This document shows positions 16,524-25,891 of a DNA stretch of 64,000 nucleotides, in pieces (position 1 is the first letter of the stretch; each line of letters opens with the position of its first letter). Position numbers and translations under genes: made by a program. A model generated the notes under the pieces. The model had not been told where the DNA came from and ran no database searches. It worked only from the letters and a program-made list of their open reading frames with translations. Origin of the DNA: Paracoccaceae bacterium. GTDB taxonomy: Bacteria > Pseudomonadota > Alphaproteobacteria > Rhodobacterales > Rhodobacteraceae. The stretch is taken from NCBI GenBank assembly GCA_019429405.1, contig JAHYIZ010000005.1, forward strand, positions 1 to 64,000, in the 5' to 3' direction.

Positions 16524-19226
16524 TCAGGGGGTGGGGCTGCGCTGTTGCGTTGCGGCCCAGCGGTTCAGCCAGGCGCTGCCCGCCAGCGCCAGCCCAAGCC
16601 CGAGAAACGAGGCAACGCGGGTCAGACCGGTAAGGCCAGCGGCGTCGAGCAAAAACACCTTGGCCACGGTCAGCACCACCACTGCCATCGCCAGCCGCCG
16701 CAGCGGCGAAGAGCCACGCGCGATCGCCTGATAGAGCAGCGCCGCGGCGGCCAGCACCATCGCCACAGTATAGCTGATCAACTCGCCTTGTGGCAGCCCC
16801 CCGCGCCAGAGCGTATCGCCCACCCAGAAGCGGCGAATCTCCAGCCCCAGCCAGAGCGCGGCCAGCGCGCCGCTGGCCCAGAGCAGCGGCAAGTGCAGCC
16901 ATGGCAGGCGGGTGCGAAAGCCGCGGGCGGCGGCAAAGGCGAGCGCGGCGGGGATGAGGTAGGCAATTGTCAGGGTATCGAGCGGGGTCGGCCCGGCAAC
17001 GGCGTTGTCGCCAGCCACGCCCGGCGACAGCAGCGGATTTGCGGCCAGCACCGCAGCGCCTAGCCCGGCAAGGCCCGCCGCCCCGGCTAACAGCGCAAGC
17101 ACCTTGCGGAACGCCAAAAGCGGGCCGCCGACCTGAAGCCGCCAGAGTGCCACCAGCGCGGTGACAAGCCACGGCAGCGCCAGCAGCGTCAGCCCCCAGT
17201 GCGTTGTTGCCGCATCACCCGCAAAGTTGTCGCGCAGCCAGCGGAAGATCACGAGGTCAACGAATATGGCTGCAAAACCCGCGCCCGCGCTCTCCAGCAG
17301 CGGGGTCACGCGGTCGCGCCCGAGGCTTTGCAGCAACACCCGCGCCGCAACACTTGCCGCGACGGGGGCGAGGAAGCCGAGCGCCAACTCCCAAAGCGGC
17401 GCATAAAGTGCCCAGTCAAGGCCGGGGTCGACCAGCAGGCGCCAGCTGAGAACCAGCAATCCCGCCTGAATGAACCAGCCCATTTCAGGCAGCCGCAGGC
17501 GGCGGTCAAGAGCGGCGGCAACCACCAGCAGCGCGGCCAACGCCACCGTCAGCGCGGTTTCGGTCAGCACGACGAACAGCGCGAAGGCGATCAGCGACAG
17601 CGCCGAAAGCGTGGCAAGTGCGGCGCGGCGCAGGTTTGTGGCATCAGCGCGCGCGTAGAGCACCGCAAGCCAGACCATCAGCGCTGCCATCGCCATGATC
17701 TGTGTTGCCCAGAGGCTGGTGCCGGTTACGCGCGCGGGGGCCCAGAAAAGTTCAAGCCCAAGGGCGGCGAGGGGGGCAAAGAGCACCGCGCCCGCTGCCC
17801 AGTAAATGCCAAACGCGGTGTCCGCCACGCGCAGGCTGCGCCATGCCGCAGCAAAGCTGCCCGCAAGCGCCAGCGCCAGCAGCAGCGTGACGGTGACCGG
17901 GGCGGTGGTTTCGGGCGCGCGCAGCACTATCATCTGCGCCATGAACTCACGGTGCAGCGGGCCGCCAAGCGATTCGGTGGCAAGGCGCGCAAGGTAGGCC
18001 AGCGCCGGCACCGCAGTCAGATCGGCCAACGCGGGGGCACCCTTGGCCCAGATGGCGAACATCAGCACAAGCGCGGCGAGGCAGGCAAAGACGAACAGGC
18101 TCTCGGCGGCGGTTTCGCTGCCTAAAAGCGCCAGCGTCAGGCTGGCGGCAAGCAGCGCGCCCGCGACGAGCCGGGTTGGAAATGTGGGCCAGTCGCCGCC
18201 ACGGCGCAGCAGCCGCGCGGTCACGCTGGCGCCGTCGTGCGCGGGCATCGCGCGCAGCATCGGCACGGTCAGGGTCAGCGCCACCAGCGCCACAAGTTGC
18301 GCCGCGAACCAGCCCGGCGCGCCCCCGCCCGCCAGCACCATCACCCCGCCCGCATAGCCCAAAGCCAGCGCTAGTACCGAAACCCACGCCCAGCGGCGGC
18401 CAGCATCAATCGCAAGGCCGGTGGCGGCGATGAGCGTGAAGTAGGGGAAGAGCCACCAGATGACTTCGCTCGACCCGCCCACGAGGAACGGGGCTGCGGC
18501 CGCGCCGACAAGCCCGACTGCAGCCAGCCACGGCCCGTAAAGCCAGCCAAGCACCAGCGCCAGCGCCGCCACCAGCAGCAACCCGGCAAAGGCCACTTCT
18601 GGGCCGATCAGGCCGTAAAGCTGGCGCGCGGCGAGCGCGACGGCGAACAAGGCCACGATGCCAGCGCCCGAGAAGGTGGAAGGTAGGTAGGCTGTGCTGT
18701 GGCTTTTGCCGTCGCCATGGCGGCGGCGCAGCCATTCGCCCGAGGCCACCAGCCCGAGGCCCATCACAATCGCCGCAGCCACCCGCGCGACGGGGGGCAG
18801 CAAGCCGTGCTCGACGCCGTATTGCAGCAAAAAGATCGCGGCAAGCGCCAGCGACGCGGCGGAAACCACATAGACCCAGTTGCGCATCAGCCAGTCGGCG
18901 GCGGTCTTGAAACGCTCGGAGCTGACCGCGAGCGGCCGGTTCTGGTCGCCGGGTTCTGCAAGCGGGGCCGGGGCCTCTGCGGGCCGCGGTGCGGGGCGCC
19001 ACGGCGAGGGCGCGGCTTCGGGCTCGGCCAGGGGTGCAACCGGCGCGGAATCTGAATCCGCCACGTTCGACCGTGTGGGTGCGACCTGCGGCAGGCGACT
19101 GGCCTCTAGCTCGGCAATCCGCGCATTCAGGCGCGAGATGCGGCCCCCGAGGATCAGCACATAGACAGGCAGCCAGATCAAAAGGCCGACGATTGTCAGC
19201 GCCAGAAGGATCAGAAAGGCTTCCAT
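16524..19226 (-). CDS. DUF2339 family large polytopic membrane protein
   Basis: Integral membrane protein of 900 residues with roughly 25 predicted membrane segments. An N-terminal anchor (residues 3-25) is followed by a short coiled coil (RISRLNARIAELEAS) and a Pro/Ala-rich linker to about residue 110, then continuous hydrophobic helices from WLMRNWVYVVSAASLALAAI to the end. A DUF2339 hallmark is STFSGAGIVALFAVALAARQLYG. No catalytic motif is recognisable. ATG 19226 has GAGGTG upstream. No function is known for the family; neighbours (serB upstream by 57 nt on the same strand, hydrolase downstream) do not reveal one. Confidence 0.88.
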   Translation of the reverse strand: MEAFLILLALTIVGLLIWLPVYVLILGGRISRLNARIAELEASRLPQVAPTRSNVADSDSAPVAPLAEPEAAPSPWRPAPRPAEAPAPLAEPGDQNRPLAVSSERFKTAADWLMRNWVYVVSAASLALAAIFLLQYGVEHGLLPPVARVAAAIVMGLGLVASGEWLRRRHGDGKSHSTAYLPSTFSGAGIVALFAVALAARQLYGLIGPEVAFAGLLLVAALALVLGWLYGPWLAAVGLVGAAAAPFLVGGSSEVIWWLFPYFTLIAATGLAIDAGRRWAWVSVLALALGYAGGVMVLAGGGAPGWFAAQLVALVALTLTVPMLRAMPAHDGASVTARLLRRGGDWPTFPTRLVAGALLAASLTLALLGSETAAESLFVFACLAALVLMFAIWAKGAPALADLTAVPALAYLARLATESLGGPLHREFMAQMIVLRAPETTAPVTVTLLLALALAGSFAAAWRSLRVADTAFGIYWAAGAVLFAPLAALGLELFWAPARVTGTSLWATQIMAMAALMVWLAVLYARADATNLRRAALATLSALSLIAFALFVVLTETALTVALAALLVVAAALDRRLRLPEMGWFIQAGLLVLSWRLLVDPGLDWALYAPLWELALGFLAPVAASVAARVLLQSLGRDRVTPLLESAGAGFAAIFVDLVIFRWLRDNFAGDAATTHWGLTLLALPWLVTALVALWRLQVGGPLLAFRKVLALLAGAAGLAGLGAAVLAANPLLSPGVAGDNAVAGPTPLDTLTIAYLIPAALAFAAARGFRTRLPWLHLPLLWASGALAALWLGLEIRRFWVGDTLWRGGLPQGELISYTVAMVLAAAALLYQAIARGSSPLRRLAMAVVVLTVAKVFLLDAAGLTGLTRVASFLGLGLALAGSAWLNRWAATQQRSPTP

Positions 19227-19283
19227 GCCGCACCTCAGCCCAGATTTGCGCCACGCTACAACGCGGCGCAAGCGCTGGCAATC

Positions 19284-20156
19284 TCAGGCGAAATCGGTGG
19301 CGGCGTAGCCTTGCAGATACAAGAGAGCGGTCAGATCGCCGTGGTTGATGCGCAGATCGCACTCGGCCGCAACAGCGGGTTTGGCGTGCAGCGCCACCCC
19401 GGCGCCAGCGGCGTGCAACATGCCGAGGTCATTGGCGCCATCGCCTACGGCCAGCACTTCGGCGGGGGTCAGGCCGAGGCGGGCGGTGACTTCCGTCAGC
19501 GCGGCCACCTTGGCGGCGCGGCCAAGTATGGGGCGTGCGACTTCGCCGGTCAGGTGACCGTTATTGACCAGCAGCGTATTGGCGCGGTGTTCGTCGAACC
19601 CCAGATGCGCGGCAACGGCGGTGGTAAAGGCGGTGAACCCGCCCGACACCAGCACCGCATGTGCGCCAAAGGCGTGCATGGTGGCAATCAGCGTGCGCCC
19701 GCCGGGGGTGTAGGTGATGCGCTCGGCGAGAACCTGCGCGATCACCGCCTCGGGCAGGCCCTTCAGCAAGCCCACCCGCTCGGTCAGCGCGCCCTCAAAA
19801 TCAAGCTCGCCGTTCATGGCGCGGGCGGTGATGTCTTTCACATGCGCGCCGACGCCCGCCATGTCGGCCAGTTCGTCGATGCATTCCTGCCCGATCATCG
19901 TGCTGTCCATGTCGGCCAGCAGCATGCGTTTCTGCCGCCCCTCGGCGGGCTGGATGCAGAGGTCAAGCCCCAGCTCCTGCAACCCCTGCCAGACCTCCCA
20001 GCGGTTGCCGGGCACCTGCGGCAGATCGAACTCGGCCGCAATGCCAGGGTTGAGCCACACCGCCTCGCCCCCGCCCCAGGCATCGCGCAGGCTTTCCACC
20101 GTGACCCGGTCGAGCGGGCGGCCTGCGGGGTTGGCGATCAGGCTGGCGATGAACAT
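19284..20156 (-). CDS. serB: phosphoserine phosphatase
   Basis: Last step of serine synthesis: O-phosphoserine to serine. The protein has 290 residues: a small N-terminal regulatory-like part (1-75) and a HAD catalytic domain. Visible motifs are the nucleophile [10 protein letters not shown], motif II VSGGF, Lys in GRAAKVAAL and motif [15 protein letters not shown] 20156 gives [12 protein letters not shown], the usual SerB start. It is divergent from serC-serA with 154 nt between starts, so the whole phosphorylated serine pathway sits together here. Confidence 0.96.
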   Translation of the reverse strand: MFIASLIANPAGRPLDRVTVESLRDAWGGGEAVWLNPGIAAEFDLPQVPGNRWEVWQGLQELGLDLCIQPAEGRQKRMLLADMDSTMIGQECIDELADMAGVGAHVKDITARAMNGELDFEGALTERVGLLKGLPEAVIAQVLAERITYTPGGRTLIATMHAFGAHAVLVSGGFTAFTTAVAAHLGFDEHRANTLLVNNGHLTGEVARPILGRAAKVAALTEVTARLGLTPAEVLAVGDGANDLGMLHAAGAGVALHAKPAVAAECDLRINHGDLTALLYLQGYAATDFA

Positions 20157-20257
20157 GGGGCGAGTTTCCGATCGTAAACAGTCGTTGTCGCAATTGTTGC
20201 GCAAAGCGGCGCTTAGCGCAGAAATGCGGCTTGTGCCAGTGCTGCGGTGCGGCTATG

Positions 20258-20310
20258 CCCGGCAGCGGGACACCCCTCCCCAACGGGGGGCATTTATCTG
20301 GAAGGATACC
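20258..20310 (+). promoter_or_regulatory. candidate serC leader RNA (two hairpins before serC)
   Basis: Two small stems precede serC: CCCG(58-61)/CGGG(66-69) within 20258-20269, and 20276-20281/20285-20290 (CTCCCC with loop AAC and GGGGGG, one G-U pair). The second stem is followed by CATTTATCTGGAAGGATACC and the serC start, so it could hide or expose the ribosome-binding site. A serC leader motif is described upstream of alphaproteobacterial serC-serA operons; this matches in position and general form, but I cannot run the covariance model. Confidence 0.45.
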
Positions 20311-21459
20311 ATGTCTGATCTGCAGACCCCGGCTGCGCGCCCGGCAAACCCGCGCTTTTCCTCTGGCCCCTGTGCTAAAATCCCCGGCTTCACGCTGGAA
20401 ATGCTGGCCGACGCCCCCTTGGGCCGGTCGCACCGCGCCGCCGTGGGTAAGGCCAAGCTGAAAGAGGCGATTGACCTGACCCGCGAAGTGCTGCGGGTGC
20501 CCGAGGGCTACCGCATCGGCATCGTGCCGGGGTCGGATACCGGTGCTGTGGAAATGGCGCTCTGGTCGCTCTTGGGCGCGCGCCCGGTCGAAATGCTGGC
20601 CTGGGAAAGCTTTGGCGAGGGCTGGGTGACGGATGTCGTCAAGCAGTTGAAGCTGAACGCCACGGTGCGCAAGGCACCCTATGGCGAGATCGTCGATCTG
20701 GCGCAGGTCGATTTCAACGCCGACGTGGTGTTTACCTGGAACGGCACCACCTCAGGCGTGCGGTTGCCGAACGGCGACGCGATTCCTGCAGACCGGCAGG
20801 GCCTGACGATCTGCGATGCCACCAGTGCGGCCTTTGCGATGGATTTGCCGTGGCCAAAGCTCGATGTGGTGACGTATTCCTGGCAAAAGGCTTTGGGCGG
20901 CGAAGGTGCGCATGGGGTGCTGATCCTCAGCCCCCGCGCCGTGGAAAGGCTGGAAAGCTACACGCCCACATGGCCCCTGCCCAAGATCTTTCGCATGACC
21001 AAGGGCGGCAAGCTGATCGAGGGCATCTTCGTGGGCGAAACCATCAACACCCCCTCGATGCTGGCGGTTGAAGACTACCTTGTGGCGCTGAAATGGGCGA
21101 AAGCCATCGGCGGGTTGCCGGCGCTGATCGCGCGGGCCAATGCCAATGCCCGCGCCATTGCCGATTTCATCGCGGGCAAGGACTGGGTCGCCAATCTGGC
21201 GGTTGATCCGGCCACCGCCTCGACCACCAGCGTGTGCCTGAAGTTCACCGATCCGCGCATTGCCGATGGCGCCGCCTTCGCCAAGGCGGTCGCAAAGCGG
21301 CTTGAGAAAGAGGGTGTCGCGCTGGATGCGGGCGCTTACCGCGATGCCCCCCCCGGCCTGCGCATCTGGTGTGGCTCGACTGTGGAAACCGCTGATGTCG
21401 CGGCGCTGATGCCCTGGGTCGAATGGGCGTTTGCCGCCGAAATCGCCGCGCAGGCCTGA
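20311..21459 (+). CDS. serC: phosphoserine aminotransferase
   Basis: PLP enzyme converting 3-phosphohydroxypyruvate plus glutamate to phosphoserine; second step of serine synthesis. The protein has 382 residues of the alphaproteobacterial-type SerC. Segments seen are [13 protein letters not shown] at the N-terminus, [35 protein letters not shown], and the PLP lysine in [21 protein letters not shown] lies 6 nt before ATG 20311. It is followed by serA after 62 nt and is preceded by a possible leader RNA. Confidence 0.96.
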   Translation: MSDLQTPAARPANPRFSSGPCAKIPGFTLEMLADAPLGRSHRAAVGKAKLKEAIDLTREVLRVPEGYRIGIVPGSDTGAVEMALWSLLGARPVEMLAWESFGEGWVTDVVKQLKLNATVRKAPYGEIVDLAQVDFNADVVFTWNGTTSGVRLPNGDAIPADRQGLTICDATSAAFAMDLPWPKLDVVTYSWQKALGGEGAHGVLILSPRAVERLESYTPTWPLPKIFRMTKGGKLIEGIFVGETINTPSMLAVEDYLVALKWAKAIGGLPALIARANANARAIADFIAGKDWVANLAVDPATASTTSVCLKFTDPRIADGAAFAKAVAKRLEKEGVALDAGAYRDAPPGLRIWCGSTVETADVAALMPWVEWAFAAEIAAQA

Positions 21460-21521
21460 CCTTTGGGGGCGGGCCGCTGCCCGCCCACATTCCCAATCCC
21501 GATATTTCAAGGAGCCCCGAA

Positions 21522-23117
21522 ATGGCACCCCGCGTTCTCGTATCCGACAAGCTTTCCGAAACTGCCGTGCAGATCTTCCGCAACCGAGGTGTCGAGGTCG
21601 ATTACCTGCCCGACCTTGGCAAGGACAAGGAAAAGCTGGCCGAGGTGATCGGCCAGTATGACGGCCTTGCCATCCGCTCGGCCACCAAGGTGACGGAAAA
21701 GATCCTTGCCGCCGCGACCAACCTCAAGGTCATCGGCCGCGCCGGGATCGGCGTTGACAACGTAGATATTCCCGCCGCCAGCAAGAAAGGCGTGATCGTG
21801 ATGAACACGCCCTTTGGCAACTCGGTCACCACCGCCGAGCACGCGATTGCGATGATGTTTGCGGTGGCGCGGCAATTGCCCGAGGCCAGTGCCAGCACCC
21901 ACGCCGGCAAATGGGAAAAGAACCGCTTCATGGGGGCGGAACTCTTTAACAAGACGCTGGGCGTGATCGGCGCGGGCAACATTGGCGGCATCGTTTGCGA
22001 TCGTGCTTTGGGGCTGAAGATGAAGGTCATCGCCTATGACCCTTTCCTGAGCGACGAGCGGGCGCAAAAGTTGGGGGTGACCAAGGTCGAGCTTGATGAC
22101 CTGCTCGCCCGCGCCGACTTCATCACCCTGCATGTGCCGATGACCGACAAGACACGCAACATCCTTTCGCGCGAAGCGCTGGCCAAGACCAAGAAAGGCG
22201 TGCGCATCATCAACTGCGCGCGCGGCGGGTTGATTGATGAGGCCGCGCTGCGTGAGGCGCTGCAATCGGGGCATGTGGCGGGGGCGGCGCTGGATGTGTT
22301 TGCCACCGAGCCCGCCACCGAAAGCCCGCTCTTTGGCATGCCCAACGTGGTCTGCACGCCGCACCTTGGCGCCTCGACCACCGAAGCGCAGGAAAACGTG
22401 GCCCTGCAGGTGGCCGAACAGATGGCCGATTACCTGCTGACGGGCGCGGTGCAGAACGCGCTCAACATGCCCTCTGTCACGGCGGAAGAGGCGGCCGTGA
22501 TGGGGCCATGGCTGAAGCTGGCGGGGCATCTGGGCGCCTTCGTCGGCCAGATGACCGATGAGCCGCTCCGCGCGATCAACATCCTCTATGATGGCGCCGT
22601 GGCCGACATGAACCTTGCGGCGCTCAACTGCGCCGCCATCGCGGGCATCATGCAGGCCACCAACCCCGACGTGAACATGGTCTCTGCCCCGGTCATCGCC
22701 AAGGAACGCGGTGTGCAGATTGCCACCACCCGGCAGGAAAAATCGGGCGCGTTTGATGCCTATATCAAGCTTACCGTGGTCACCGAAACCCGCGAACGCT
22801 CGGTCGCGGGCACCTGTTTTGCCGATGGCAAGCCGCGGTTTATCCAGATCAAGGGCATCAATATCGACGCCGAGGTGGGGGCACATATGCTCTACACCAC
22901 CAACCGCGACGTGCCCGGCATTATCGGCACGCTGGGCGGCACCATGGGCAAACACGGCGTGAACATCGCCAACTTCACCCTTGGCCGCGCAAAGGCAGGG
23001 GGCGATGCGATTGCCATTCTCTACCTTGATGAGCCGCTGGCGCCCGAAGTGATTGCCGAACTGGAGGCGACCGGGCTTTTCCAACAGGTCAAGCCGCTGG
23101 AGTTTGAGGTCGTCTGA
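21522..23117 (+). CDS. serA: D-3-phosphoglycerate dehydrogenase
   Basis: NAD-dependent first step of serine synthesis. The protein has 531 residues, the long form with an intervening domain and a C-terminal ACT domain. Visible are GRAGIGVDNVDIPAA, the NAD-binding GVIGAGNIGGIVCDRALG, catalytic Arg in NCARGGLIDE, Glu in DVFATEPA and His in CTPHLGAST. Residues about 455-531 form the ACT domain (TTNRDVPGIIGTLGGTMGKH), where serine feedback usually binds. AAGGAG (21509-21514) is well placed for ATG 21522. A strong terminator follows the stop. Confidence 0.97.
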   Translation: MAPRVLVSDKLSETAVQIFRNRGVEVDYLPDLGKDKEKLAEVIGQYDGLAIRSATKVTEKILAAATNLKVIGRAGIGVDNVDIPAASKKGVIVMNTPFGNSVTTAEHAIAMMFAVARQLPEASASTHAGKWEKNRFMGAELFNKTLGVIGAGNIGGIVCDRALGLKMKVIAYDPFLSDERAQKLGVTKVELDDLLARADFITLHVPMTDKTRNILSREALAKTKKGVRIINCARGGLIDEAALREALQSGHVAGAALDVFATEPATESPLFGMPNVVCTPHLGASTTEAQENVALQVAEQMADYLLTGAVQNALNMPSVTAEEAAVMGPWLKLAGHLGAFVGQMTDEPLRAINILYDGAVADMNLAALNCAAIAGIMQATNPDVNMVSAPVIAKERGVQIATTRQEKSGAFDAYIKLTVVTETRERSVAGTCFADGKPRFIQIKGINIDAEVGAHMLYTTNRDVPGIIGTLGGTMGKHGVNIANFTLGRAKAGGDAIAILYLDEPLAPEVIAELEATGLFQQVKPLEFEVV

Positions 23118-23137
23118 CGCTTGTGGTAACCAGTGCC

Positions 23138-23165
23138 GGCCCCCTGCCCAAGCGGGGGGCCTTTT
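23138..23165 (+). terminator. rho-independent terminator after serA
   Basis: GGCCCCC (23138-23144) pairs with GGGGGCC (23155-23161) over 7 bp and is followed directly by TTTTC. It lies 20 nt after the serA stop and just ahead of the phosphoesterase start at 23180, so it separates the serine operon from the next gene. Confidence 0.85.
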
Positions 23166-23179
23166 CATTGCGGGGTGCC

Positions 23180-23914
23180 ATGCAGACCTATGCCATAGGC
23201 GACATTCACGGCCATCTGGCCCTGTTAGAGCAAGCGCATGCGCTGATTGCCGCTGACCGCGCGCAGCACGGCGATGCCGATGCTCCGGTGGTGCATGTGG
23301 GCGATGTGGTGGACCGTGGGCCCGATAGCCGGGGCGCGATCGAGTTTCTGATGCGCGGGCAGGCCGCGGGCGCGCCATGGGTGGTGTTGAAGGGCAACCA
23401 CGACCGCATGTTTGCCCGGTTCCTCGATGACCCCTGGGCGCGTGACCCCGGCTTGCGGGCCGAGCTGACATGGTTGCACCCGCGCCTTGGCGGGCCGGGC
23501 ACGCTCGAATCCTATGGGTTGCGCGAACCGGCGAACCGGCCGGTCGATCAGGTGCACGCCGAGGCGCTGGTGGCGGTGCCGCAGGCGCACCGCGAATGGC
23601 TGGCGAGCATGCCGCTGCACCATCTGCGTAGTCAGGCGTTGTTCGTGCATGCGGGCATCCGGCCCGGTGTCGATCTGGCAGCGCAGCGCGAAGATGACCT
23701 TCTGTGGATTCGCGCCGATTTTCTGGAAGATACGCGCGACCATGGCGCGCTGGTGGTGCACGGCCACACCGCGATTGACACCCCGCGTCATTACGGCAAC
23801 CGGCTGAACATCGACAGCTCGGCGGGCTACGGCGGCCCGGTTTCCGCGGTGGTGATCGAGGGGCGCGCAGCATGGTTGCTGACACCCGCCGGGCGCGTTC
23901 CGCTGACCCCCTGA
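23180..23914 (+). CDS. metallophosphoesterase (PPP serine/threonine phosphatase-like)
   Basis: Cytosolic protein of 244 residues with the full dinuclear metallophosphoesterase set: GDIHGH near residue 7, GDVVDRGPDSRG near 45, GNHDRMF near 78, VHAG near 165 and GHT near 200. This layout fits bacterial PPP-type phosphatases related to PrpA/ApaH. Whether it acts on phosphoproteins or dinucleoside polyphosphates cannot be told. ATG 23180 gives the compact MQTYAIGDIHGH start; an upstream in-frame start would run through the terminator hairpin. Confidence 0.9.
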   Translation: MQTYAIGDIHGHLALLEQAHALIAADRAQHGDADAPVVHVGDVVDRGPDSRGAIEFLMRGQAAGAPWVVLKGNHDRMFARFLDDPWARDPGLRAELTWLHPRLGGPGTLESYGLREPANRPVDQVHAEALVAVPQAHREWLASMPLHHLRSQALFVHAGIRPGVDLAAQREDDLLWIRADFLEDTRDHGALVVHGHTAIDTPRHYGNRLNIDSSAGYGGPVSAVVIEGRAAWLLTPAGRVPLTP

Positions 23915-23993
23915 CCGGCCCCCCGTCCCCCTGACCCGCGCAAGCCACTGGCGCGGCCTTGCCATTGCCCTGCGCGCGTGGTTGCATCCGGCC

Positions 23994-24539
23994 ATGCGTA
24001 CGCACCTGATGCCTTGGGTCTGGGCCGCGGTGCTGATGGCCGCCGCCGCCGCCGCCATGCTTGCATCGGGGCGCGCCTTGGTCTGCCCCTGCGGCAGCAT
24101 CCGGTTGGCCAGCGCGGCGGCGGAAACGGCGCAGGTCTCGCAGCAATTCACCGATTGGTACACGCTTTCGCATCTGGTGCACGGGTTGCTGCTTTATGGC
24201 GCGGCGTGGTGGCTGCTGCCCCGGCTTGCGCCGCATGGGCGGATGCTGGCGGCGGTCGCGGTTGAGGCGCTTTGGGAGGTGGTCGAAAACTCGAACCTCG
24301 TGATCGTGCTTTTTCGCGCTGATGAGGCGGCACTTGGCGCGGTGGGCGATACCGTGCTGAACGCGCAAGGCGATATTGCCGCAATGATCGCGGGGTTCTG
24401 GCTGGCGCGCTGGCTGCCGGTTTGGGTAAGTGCGGCGCTTGCGGTGGCGCTGGAGCTGCTGGCCTATTGGGCGATCCGCGACGGGTTGGTGCTGATCGTG
24501 CTGCGCACGATCGTGCCTGCGGTGCTGCCCGACGGTTAG
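23994..24539 (+). CDS. DUF2585 (UPF0314) family membrane protein
   Basis: Membrane protein of 181 residues with about five hydrophobic segments. Family features are the early CPCGSIRL, the [20 protein letters not shown] stretch and [14 protein letters not shown] followed by [17 protein letters not shown]. Function is unknown; the family is typical of alphaproteobacteria. The ATG at 23994 is preferred; an in-frame TTG at 23982 is possible. It lies 79 nt after the phosphoesterase gene and is followed by the thiolase gene 79 nt downstream. Confidence 0.85.
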   Translation: MRTHLMPWVWAAVLMAAAAAAMLASGRALVCPCGSIRLASAAAETAQVSQQFTDWYTLSHLVHGLLLYGAAWWLLPRLAPHGRMLAAVAVEALWEVVENSNLVIVLFRADEAALGAVGDTVLNAQGDIAAMIAGFWLARWLPVWVSAALAVALELLAYWAIRDGLVLIVLRTIVPAVLPDG

Positions 24540-24618
24540 GCCCGCAACGCCGCGTAACGGCTGGCGTGACGGGGCACCCGGCGCTAGAGTTTGCCCGAAA
24601 CCTCTGGGGGATACCATC

Positions 24619-25794
24619 ATGACCGACATCGTCATTCTGTCCGGCGCGCGCACCGCCATCGGCACCTTTGGTGGCAGCCTCGCCAGCCTGAGCCCGATCG
24701 AGCTTGCCACCATCGCTTTCAAGGCGGCGCTGGAACGCGCCGGGGTTGAAGGCGCGCAGATCGGGCATGTGATGCTGGGCCACGTCATCAACACCGAACC
24801 GCGCGACATGTATGTAAGCCGGGTCGCGGCGATACGCGCAGGCGTGCCCGACACCACCCCCGCAATGAACGTGAACCGGCTGTGTGGGTCGGGCGCGCAG
24901 GCGATTGTGTCGGCAATGCAGGCGCTGATGTTGGGCGATGCCGATTTCGCCCTTGCCGGCGGGTCCGAATGCATGAGCCGCTCGCCCTATATCCTGCCGC
25001 AGGCGCGCTGGGGCCAGAAGATGGGCGATTTGACGGCAATCGACATGATGACCGGAACGCTCAACTGCCCGTTCGGCTCTGGCCACATGGGGGTAACGGC
25101 CGAAAACGTGGCGCGCGAAGTTTCCATCAGCCGGGCCGATCAGGATGCGTTTGCGCTCGAAAGCCAGCACCGCGCGGCGGCAGCAATTGCGGCGGGGCAT
25201 TTCAAGGCCGAGATCGTGCCGGTTGAAATCGTGGGTCGCAAGGGGACGGTGGTGTTTGATACCGACGAGCACCCCAAGGCGACCAGCGCCGAAGCGCTGG
25301 CGGGCCTGAAGCCGGTGTTCGAGAAAGGCGGCACGGTGACCGCAGGCAACGCGAGCGGCATCAACGATGCCGCGGCGGCGCTGGTGCTGGCGCGCGCCGA
25401 TGCGGCGGCGAAAGCCGGGCTGCAGCCGCGCGGCCGCATTCTGGGCTATGCCCACGCCGGGGTGCGCCCTGAGGTGATGGGGCTCGGCCCGGTGCCCGCG
25501 ATTCGCGCACTGCTGGCCCGCACCGGCCTGAGGCTGGCCGATTTCGACTGGATTGAATCGAACGAGGCCTTTGCCGCGCAGGCGATTGCCGTGACGCGCG
25601 AACTTGGCCTTGACCCCGCGAAGGTGAACCCTTCGGGCGGCGCCATTGCGCTGGGGCACCCGGTGGGGGCCACCGGCGCCCTGCTGACCGTAAAGGCGTT
25701 GCACGCGCTTGAACGCACCGGCGGCTACCGCGCGCTGATCACCATGTGCATCGGGGGCGGGCAAGGCATTGCGCTGGCGATCGAGCGGGCCTGA
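24619..25794 (+). CDS. acetyl-CoA acetyltransferase / thiolase family
   Basis: Thiolase of 391 residues catalysing acyl-CoA condensation or cleavage. The acyl-accepting Cys89 is in [16 protein letters not shown]. The HxNxxG-type region appears as [12 protein letters not shown] with [18 protein letters not shown], and the second catalytic Cys is in [11 protein letters not shown]. These are the PhaA/AtoB/BktB-type signatures; chain-length preference cannot be read. A GGGGA motif precedes ATG 24619. There is no phaB or other PHB gene beside it. The gene ends against an inverted repeat and converges on pbpC. Confidence 0.93.
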   Translation: MTDIVILSGARTAIGTFGGSLASLSPIELATIAFKAALERAGVEGAQIGHVMLGHVINTEPRDMYVSRVAAIRAGVPDTTPAMNVNRLCGSGAQAIVSAMQALMLGDADFALAGGSECMSRSPYILPQARWGQKMGDLTAIDMMTGTLNCPFGSGHMGVTAENVAREVSISRADQDAFALESQHRAAAAIAAGHFKAEIVPVEIVGRKGTVVFDTDEHPKATSAEALAGLKPVFEKGGTVTAGNASGINDAAAALVLARADAAAKAGLQPRGRILGYAHAGVRPEVMGLGPVPAIRALLARTGLRLADFDWIESNEAFAAQAIAVTRELGLDPAKVNPSGGAIALGHPVGATGALLTVKALHALERTGGYRALITMCIGGGQGIALAIERA

Positions 25795-25804
25795 CCGCTT
25801 CCAA

Positions 25805-25889
25805 TTGCCTTGGTCCAAATATCCCCGCCGGAGGCACCTGACGGCGCGTCGCTCGCATCCGGCGGGGGTATTTGGGCGTTGAAGACAGG
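25805..25889. repeat. imperfect inverted repeat between thiolase and pbpC
   Basis: The left arm (25812-25831, core TCCAAATATCCCCGCCGG) and right arm (25859-25877, CCGGCGGGGGTATTTGGG) pair at about 17 of 19 positions with a GC-rich loop. It is a second paired copy of the repeat at 12973, again between convergent 3' ends. The right arm runs into GGGTATTTGGGCGTTGAAGA, the core of the other repeat form seen at 42881 and 56666. Confidence 0.8.
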
Positions 25890-25891
25890 GA

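Noticed and set aside
21507-24974. An 1155-codon open frame on the minus strand
   Set aside because: It lies antisense to serA, the phosphoesterase, DUF2585 and thiolase genes, all of which have strong family motifs. The translation is His/Arg/Pro-rich low-complexity sequence typical of shadow frames in GC-rich DNA.
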